In this document: in pieces, positions 7,401-8,395 of the stretch
Layout of the letters: each line of letters starts with the position of its first letter
How positions within the stretch are numbered: the stretch's first letter is position 1
Source of the DNA: Desulfobulbus sp.
Lineage (GTDB): Bacteria; Desulfobacterota; Desulfobulbia; Desulfobulbales; Desulfobulbaceae
Length of the DNA: 8,395 nucleotides
Direction: 5' to 3'
Assembly: GCA_028684915.1 (NCBI GenBank)
Contig: JAQUEZ010000257.1
Coordinates: 1-8,395 of the forward strand
The notes under the pieces: generated by a model
What the model was told of the DNA's origin: nothing
Seen by the model: the letters and a program-made list of their open reading frames with translations, nothing else
The model's database searches: none
Translations under genes and position numbers: made by a program

Positions 7401-8395
7401 AATCTTTTCCAGGCGGTGGAGAAGGCCGACTTGCGGTTTTTCGTGGGTCTTTCTTCGGTGGCCGCGATCCAGGGGAATCCTGGCCAAACTAACTACGCGG
7501 CAGCTAACCGGATGATGTCTGCCTTGATCAGCACTCTCCGGCGGAAGAATGGCGCCATCCGGTTCAAAGCCTTGATGCTGCCTCCCATCGAAGGGGCGGG
7601 CATGGCCGAGGATCCCCATGTTCGGGACCTGATGCGGCGCATGGGCGCGTCGTACGTTCATGTGATTGAACTCGCCGGGCTTTTCTGCCGGGAGCTTTTT
7701 GCATCCTCCCCGGATGATGACGATTGGGTCCTGTTTATGCGCACACTCCCCGCTGTGAAGACGGCGAGGCTCAACCTTTTGCCCCGACCTCATGGCGAGG
7801 TTGATGGAGGCGCCGAGGCCTTCAGTCCTGAGGACTTTCCCCTAATCGACGGGATTGCCAGCCTGGACCTTCGCCGGGAACAACTCGAAGCCTTCAGGTC
7901 TTTCTCCCGGGACAAGGATCTGTGGATCGAGGATCACCAGCCTTTGCTGTTCGTCAAGCATCCCCTGGTCTCAGCCGTCATGTTTGTTGAGACATTCATG
8001 GAAGCAGCCCGGCTCCTGTATCCGCACTTACAGGTGCGAGGCGTTCGCCAGGTGCGGTTCCTGGACATGATTCAATGTCCTCCCGGGGTTGCACGGCCCT
8101 CCAGGATCTCCTGCCATCGAGTCGGCGCTGGTCTACGGGAGGTTGTGTGCGAGGTCTCGCTCGCAGCCCGGGAGATCTCTCCCTCTGGCAGATTGACCGA
8201 CCGCTTCACCCCGCACTGCGAGGGCCAGGTGATTCTGGATGGCGGAGAGGGAGAAGGATGCCTAGGGGCGGGATTCCTCGATTTTCCGATCCGGCTCGAC
8301 GAACTGCAGTCCGGGCCCATGGAAAGTGCAACCGTGCTCAAATGGTACCAGGACCACAGCGGTCTTGCCGGCAGGTATCGCGTCCTGGAGCTCCT
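789..8395 (+). CDS. Iterative type I FAS/PKS-like megasynthase: NPD-NPD-KS-AT-ACP-KR-DH, 3' truncated
   Basis: One open frame covers 744-8395 and leaves the window without a stop, giving at least about 2,535 residues from TTG 789. Visible domains (residues counted from TTG 789): degenerate flavin-reductase-like barrel (1-220), intact nitropropane-dioxygenase/FabK-like barrel (337-640), ketosynthase (712-1168), malonyl-type acyltransferase (1281-1570), Ala/Pro-rich linker (about 1698-1736), one carrier domain (1740-1818), ketoreductase with structural half (1847-2300), and the first hot-dog fold of a dehydratase (from about 2370). Catalytic residues are present in KS, AT, KR and DH. The protein should extend acyl chains on its own carrier and fully reduce each added unit, acting in the cytosol. 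KS-AT-ACP-KR is the order of PfaA of polyunsaturated fatty acid synthases, but PfaD-like and dehydratase functions are normally separate or placed elsewhere. No thioesterase or phosphopantetheinyl transferase is in view, so release and activation depend on other genes. The start is uncertain: GTG 759, TTG 789, ATG 840, or ATG 740 with a frameshift. The product is unknown. Confidence 0.9.
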   Translation, partial: MLEHRIPIIAFVWRPEEMTLPVTEMAQRTGSRAIFDFSLLEVEPLASALAEAGSAGPVRDIKISAPALMDPSWQPLLQAAGVENIWVECHPLVFLGDYYTFLKRLRELSKICRCFPIIGDLDLLTALLTDSSGIGRVVLKGCEASGFVSNETTLALYAAVKDMLPSVSHPVEILIWGGVSTPEAAAAFLATGAAGIVFESIHWLTDLVAIDDVQRQRLANLRLDFTDLVGLDIQVPCRLFNKGNSIAFKEIKQYESSLCGAETTEACRRLFADRVRTGAVHPLDSRFTPGETIPLGVETAFAASFAERFGSGTEGAVRSFIDEIHKLCGLAEGKRECFVDSPVAAEMGTRYPFIQGAMSWITDVPEFALRIAEAGGLPTIALGLVDAQTLDLRLGSLPRIMDGRPYAVNIVSLAENPFREIQLTWIKKHQPRFVVIAGGDLSPLRELLECGIEVMYIAPDEALLRLALEAGVRYVICEGCEAGGHVGRHSTLTLAQRVLDLKRLQPSLFQQCRLVLAGGVFNRETAFIAAMLGADAIQIGTAYLAAREIVETGALTPLYQRMILESKPGGTIVSGQATGLRVRSLQTPRMAAVVSLERAFAASPEDEHAFRTRMEAMTAGSLFAAARGLDRPGGAPLDERVCLERGQFMSGACAGLITIPLQLQSFHRQLAEGTLLLQQPFAELVEKTQEIRFPVIGNGRQRVAPIQGDGTRIAITGMSVLNALGSSPEEVWAASLAMQSGITLIPPSRWDHSLYYDPRPQVPDKTYCQVGAFLNFPVSRKELGIPPHDFRTMTEATRITMWLADKAIQASGLLDSNIPRERIGVLISQNSGETAGTLINMIIRGHVHDIVGSIKRAVALTSDQQSAIEREVRSGRMAPDDTTLLGRLNCAAAGFICNRYGFMGPSYAVSAACATSLVALYSAIQMINNGILDAAIVGGGEENLTHMHFLEFSALGALYGLSGQERPARETSRPFDAGRDGMVLGEGGGMIVIERERSARARGAQVHAVIAGMGASNNHLGMVESSSVVQEIAIRASFQVTPYGPEAVDLVECHGTSTRQGDVEEVRALKAFFNTPKRTVLTSFKSQIGHTLGASGINSLIRGVMAMKAGIFPPTLNYLHPDPAIDLKGSGLFIASEPLDWKSVAGRLRRLQVNAFGFGGSNYVVQLEQSREEAGAVLVSPGSTPGFVRDTVGAVNLPEAANVSGAARGVPTAPEGVSFFRTKLDGRHSRLAVVAESEQEALTLIETSSPLIEGGVVAPKALRSLAQQGIFMGAEDLQAPPLALVFPGQGTHYAGMGRELYESFPVIKEEMDRAAAVADFDLLHLLFHDREENLQKTRWQQPALFVLEYAMARYLTLLGVRPVAMAGHSLGELTALCLAGVYSLEDGFGIVNKRAVCMDKAAAMPNIDPGVMAAVDAPFDLLKEMIQGVKKDVHISNINSPLQVVISGKTGVVKDFCNKLKALGHRATPLRVSMAFHSPIMQVIHDELEAYVAAIPFHSPRIPVISNTTMAPYPSEPVAIRRILMAHLESPVHWMQNVQTLWQDYGVRLFVEVGPGDTLSGLIIDTLPDPACIQTCLPAAESLTYRTALAQLFVQGALQVQGEPRFVSLSASRKTGELHPVAPASASPLPEPGLISAKPVERIIQREINRFVLETFGRFLKPNILEAIRGELHPQFQEGDLAAALQSMLGTIEPLADQQPVAPVQPAATAAPPPPLDLAPAVPEPKPPSPPLVAVSEHQDLMEKLIQIIMDATGFNRDEIQPEMDLRKDLSIRSSRLPIIMDAAEHQFAITIEFEDFIGVRTVQDIAERIAKIIAGREGASSQPAATSDDGSPVRDGLMPAEEEASVKRLVFHHVAVEQATSIPLELSPGESVLLLAPDREDKRAGSVADILRRDFKVDPLSMQFMAEDDEGHNIRTAEGATGAADRIAEMKSLAGMVIILPQGGADRSASMEDVSRLLRGFFILLQAFLQAPGKKFVVLIHSGEENATPVRLQAEGILGLFLSAAQEYPAVQFRTLAIGNDADLDTDLSAALRDALDRGYPMVEMAHRGGKVCTLEGHIAPLRCANSASLELRPGDVVVLSGGATGIGVHLARSLAPFQPRLVFLGRTSLPPPPAGPSGDGNKAAEIVLTLADLHAAGIEASYHTCDVADPEAVRAVLGEVVNRHGTICGIIHGAGVLRDNFLSQMTAEDFSLVTDIKFLGAWNLFQAVEKADLRFFVGLSSVAAIQGNPGQTNYAAANRMMSALISTLRRKNGAIRFKALMLPPIEGAGMAEDPHVRDLMRRMGASYVHVIELAGLFCRELFASSPDDDDWVLFMRTLPAVKTARLNLLPRPHGEVDGGAEAFSPEDFPLIDGIASLDLRREQLEAFRSFSRDKDLWIEDHQPLLFVKHPLVSAVMFVETFMEAARLLYPHLQVRGVRQVRFLDMIQCPPGVARPSRISCHRVGAGLREVVCEVSLAAREISPSGRLTDRFTPHCEGQVILDGGEGEGCLGAGFLDFPIRLDELQSGPMESATVLKWYQDHSGLAGRYRVLEL
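1450..1796 (+). other. Interdomain region between the two barrels
   Basis: About 115 residues join the barrels. They include LDIQVPCRLFNKGNS, a run rich in charged residues, and LGVETAFAASFAERFGSGTEGAVRSFIDEIHKLCG (written here in pieces: LGVETAFAASFAERFG and GAVRSFIDEIHKLCG), which looks helical. I do not recognise it as a named domain. It is in the same open frame and is clearly part of the protein. Confidence 0.5.
1797..2706 (+). other. Domain 2: NPD/FabK-like enoyl reductase
   Basis: The domain begins with YPFIQGAMSWITDVPEFALRI, the typical first strand and Met of the nitropropane-dioxygenase/FabK family, followed by AEAGGLPTIALG. The motif GCEAGGHVGRHSTLTL (2223-2270) carries the expected active-site His at CAT 2241-2243. 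LAGGVFNRETAFIAAMLGADAIQIGTAYL (about 2334-2420) forms the flavin phosphate-binding turn and last strand. FabK and PfaD are flavin enoyl reductases in fatty acid and polyunsaturated fatty acid synthesis, so this domain is the probable enoyl reductase of the synthase. The motif looks closer to FabK/NPD than to the PfaD form as I remember it. Confidence 0.85.
2922..4295 (+). other. Domain 3: beta-ketoacyl synthase (KS)
   Basis: Starts at RIAITGMSVLNALGSSPEEVW and ends at NAFGFGGSNYVVQLE. The nucleophile Cys is TGT 3525-3527 in SAACATSLVALYSA, the first His is CAT 3948-3950 in ECHGTSTRQGD, and the Lys and second His are 4041 and 4056 in FKSQIGHTLGASG. The Cys-His-His set is complete, so it should carry out decarboxylative condensation. 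The Cys motif has CATS where most modular polyketide synthases have CSSS; this recalls the FabF type (CATG). About 50 residues between LISQNSGE and LNCAAAGFICNRYGF are charged and distinctive. Confidence 0.93.
4296..4628 (+). other. KS-AT linker
   Basis: About 110 residues with a low-complexity first part rich in Ala, Gly, Ser and Val, then a region ending APKALRSLAQQGIFMG, which resembles the alpha/beta linker normally found before acyltransferase domains. No catalytic motif is visible. Confidence 0.55.
4629..5500 (+). other. Domain 4: acyltransferase (AT), malonyl-type
   Basis: Begins LALVFPGQGTHYAGMG. The nucleophile Ser is AGC 4893-4895 in AGHSLGELTAL. Arg CGG 4968-4970 in NKRAVCMD is the residue expected to hold the malonyl carboxylate, and the catalytic His is CAT 5217-5219 in SMAFHSPIM. 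Phe before the His (AFH rather than ASH) favours malonyl over methylmalonyl by the usual rule. It ends with LFVEVGPGDTLSGLI. The domain should load malonyl units on the carrier. Confidence 0.92.
5700..6005 (+). other. Helical segment and Ala/Pro-rich linker before the carrier domain
   Basis: A charged, probably helical stretch (PVERIIQREINRFVLETFGR, then LKPNILEAIRGELHPQF) at about 5703-5870 precedes a flexible linker at 5880-5996 made largely of Pro, Ala and Val (for example APPPPLDLAPAVPEPKPPSP). Such linkers commonly flank carrier domains in polyunsaturated fatty acid synthases and other megasynthases, allowing the carrier to reach several active sites. I do not recognise the helical part as a named domain. 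Confidence 0.65.
6006..6242 (+). other. Domain 5: acyl carrier protein domain with unusual attachment motif
   Basis: The domain runs from LMEKLIQIIMDATGFNRDEI through MDLRKDLSIRSSRLPIIMDA to FEDFIGVRTVQDIAERIAKII. Length, helix pattern and the final FxTVxDIAxxI-like end match a phosphopantetheine carrier domain. The usual DLGIDSL reads DLSIRSS. Ser TCC 6108-6110 falls where the attachment Ser should be, but the preceding Asp is Arg (6105-6107) and the following hydrophobic residue is Ser (6111-6113). It is the only carrier domain in view. It may be modified by a dedicated phosphopantetheinyl transferase, or may not be modified at all. Confidence 0.8.
6327..7680 (+). other. Domain 6: ketoreductase (KR) with structural half
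   Basis: A Rossmann-like structural half (about 6327-7000, including AEGILGLFLSAAQEYPAVQF) precedes the catalytic half. The NADPH-binding turn is GGATGIG at 7035-7055. Catalytic residues are Lys 7383 (KFLGAWNL), Ser TCG 7455-7457 (LSSVAAIQG), Tyr TAC 7494-7496 and Asn 7506 (NYAAAN), with the exact 12-residue gap between Ser and Tyr. The loop reads GAGVLRDNFL: the LDD of B-type ketoreductases is LRD (7323-7331), retaining the last Asp. That leans towards a D-3-hydroxy product, as required before dehydration, but this is an inference. Confidence 0.92.
7890..8395 (+). other. Domain 7: dehydratase (DH), first hot-dog fold, cut by window edge
   Basis: LWIEDHQP places a catalytic His at CAC 7935-7937, as at the start of polyketide synthase dehydratases. 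The usual HxxxGxxxxP pattern keeps the Pro at the correct distance (CCC 7962-7964), but the Gly is Leu (7947-7949). SAVMFVETFMEAARLLYP follows like the long central helix, and VRQVRFLDMI and later strands complete a hot-dog fold. The second fold, with the expected Asp, would lie beyond 8395. Dehydration of the 3-hydroxyacyl carrier intermediate is the likely role. Confidence 0.8.

Noticed and set aside
6975..7793. Minus-strand open frame of 272 codons
   Set aside because: Opposite the ketoreductase catalytic half, whose Ser, Tyr, Lys and Asn residues are all in the plus strand.

Overview
The window holds two genes on the plus strand, both cut by its edges, with no RNA gene, mobile element or CRISPR array seen. 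Third codon positions are rich in G and C. The multidomain synthase resembles lipid- and polyketide-type synthases of anaerobic deltaproteobacteria (Desulfobacterota). That assignment comes from general familiarity with the protein style, with no marker gene to support it, and should be held loosely.

Bases 1-743 encode the C-terminal two-thirds or so of a GNAT-family acyltransferase-like protein. Its stop codon overlaps an ATG (ATGA, 740-743) preceded by a good Shine-Dalgarno sequence, but that ATG opens only an 18-codon frame. The frame that encodes the large downstream protein is open from 744 to the right edge of the window (8395). It has no stop codon anywhere in the window.

The large gene encodes at least about 2,535 residues of an iterative type I fatty acid/polyketide-type megasynthase. 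In order it carries: a degenerate nitropropane-dioxygenase/FabK-like barrel, a second barrel with an intact His motif (likely enoyl reductase), a ketosynthase, an acyltransferase, a helical segment with an Ala/Pro-rich linker, a single carrier domain with an unusual phosphopantetheine-site motif, a ketoreductase with its structural half, and the first half of a hot-dog dehydratase. KS-AT-ACP-KR is the order found in PfaA-type polyunsaturated fatty acid synthases. Here an enoyl reductase is fused in front and a dehydratase behind, so one polypeptide could run a full condensation-reduction-dehydration-reduction cycle. The product is unknown.

The most notable points are the tandem reductase barrels with the His lost from the first, the Arg-Ser-Ser carrier motif, and a likely single-base disruption at a T-run (787-790) that separates the natural-looking ATG from the rest of the gene.
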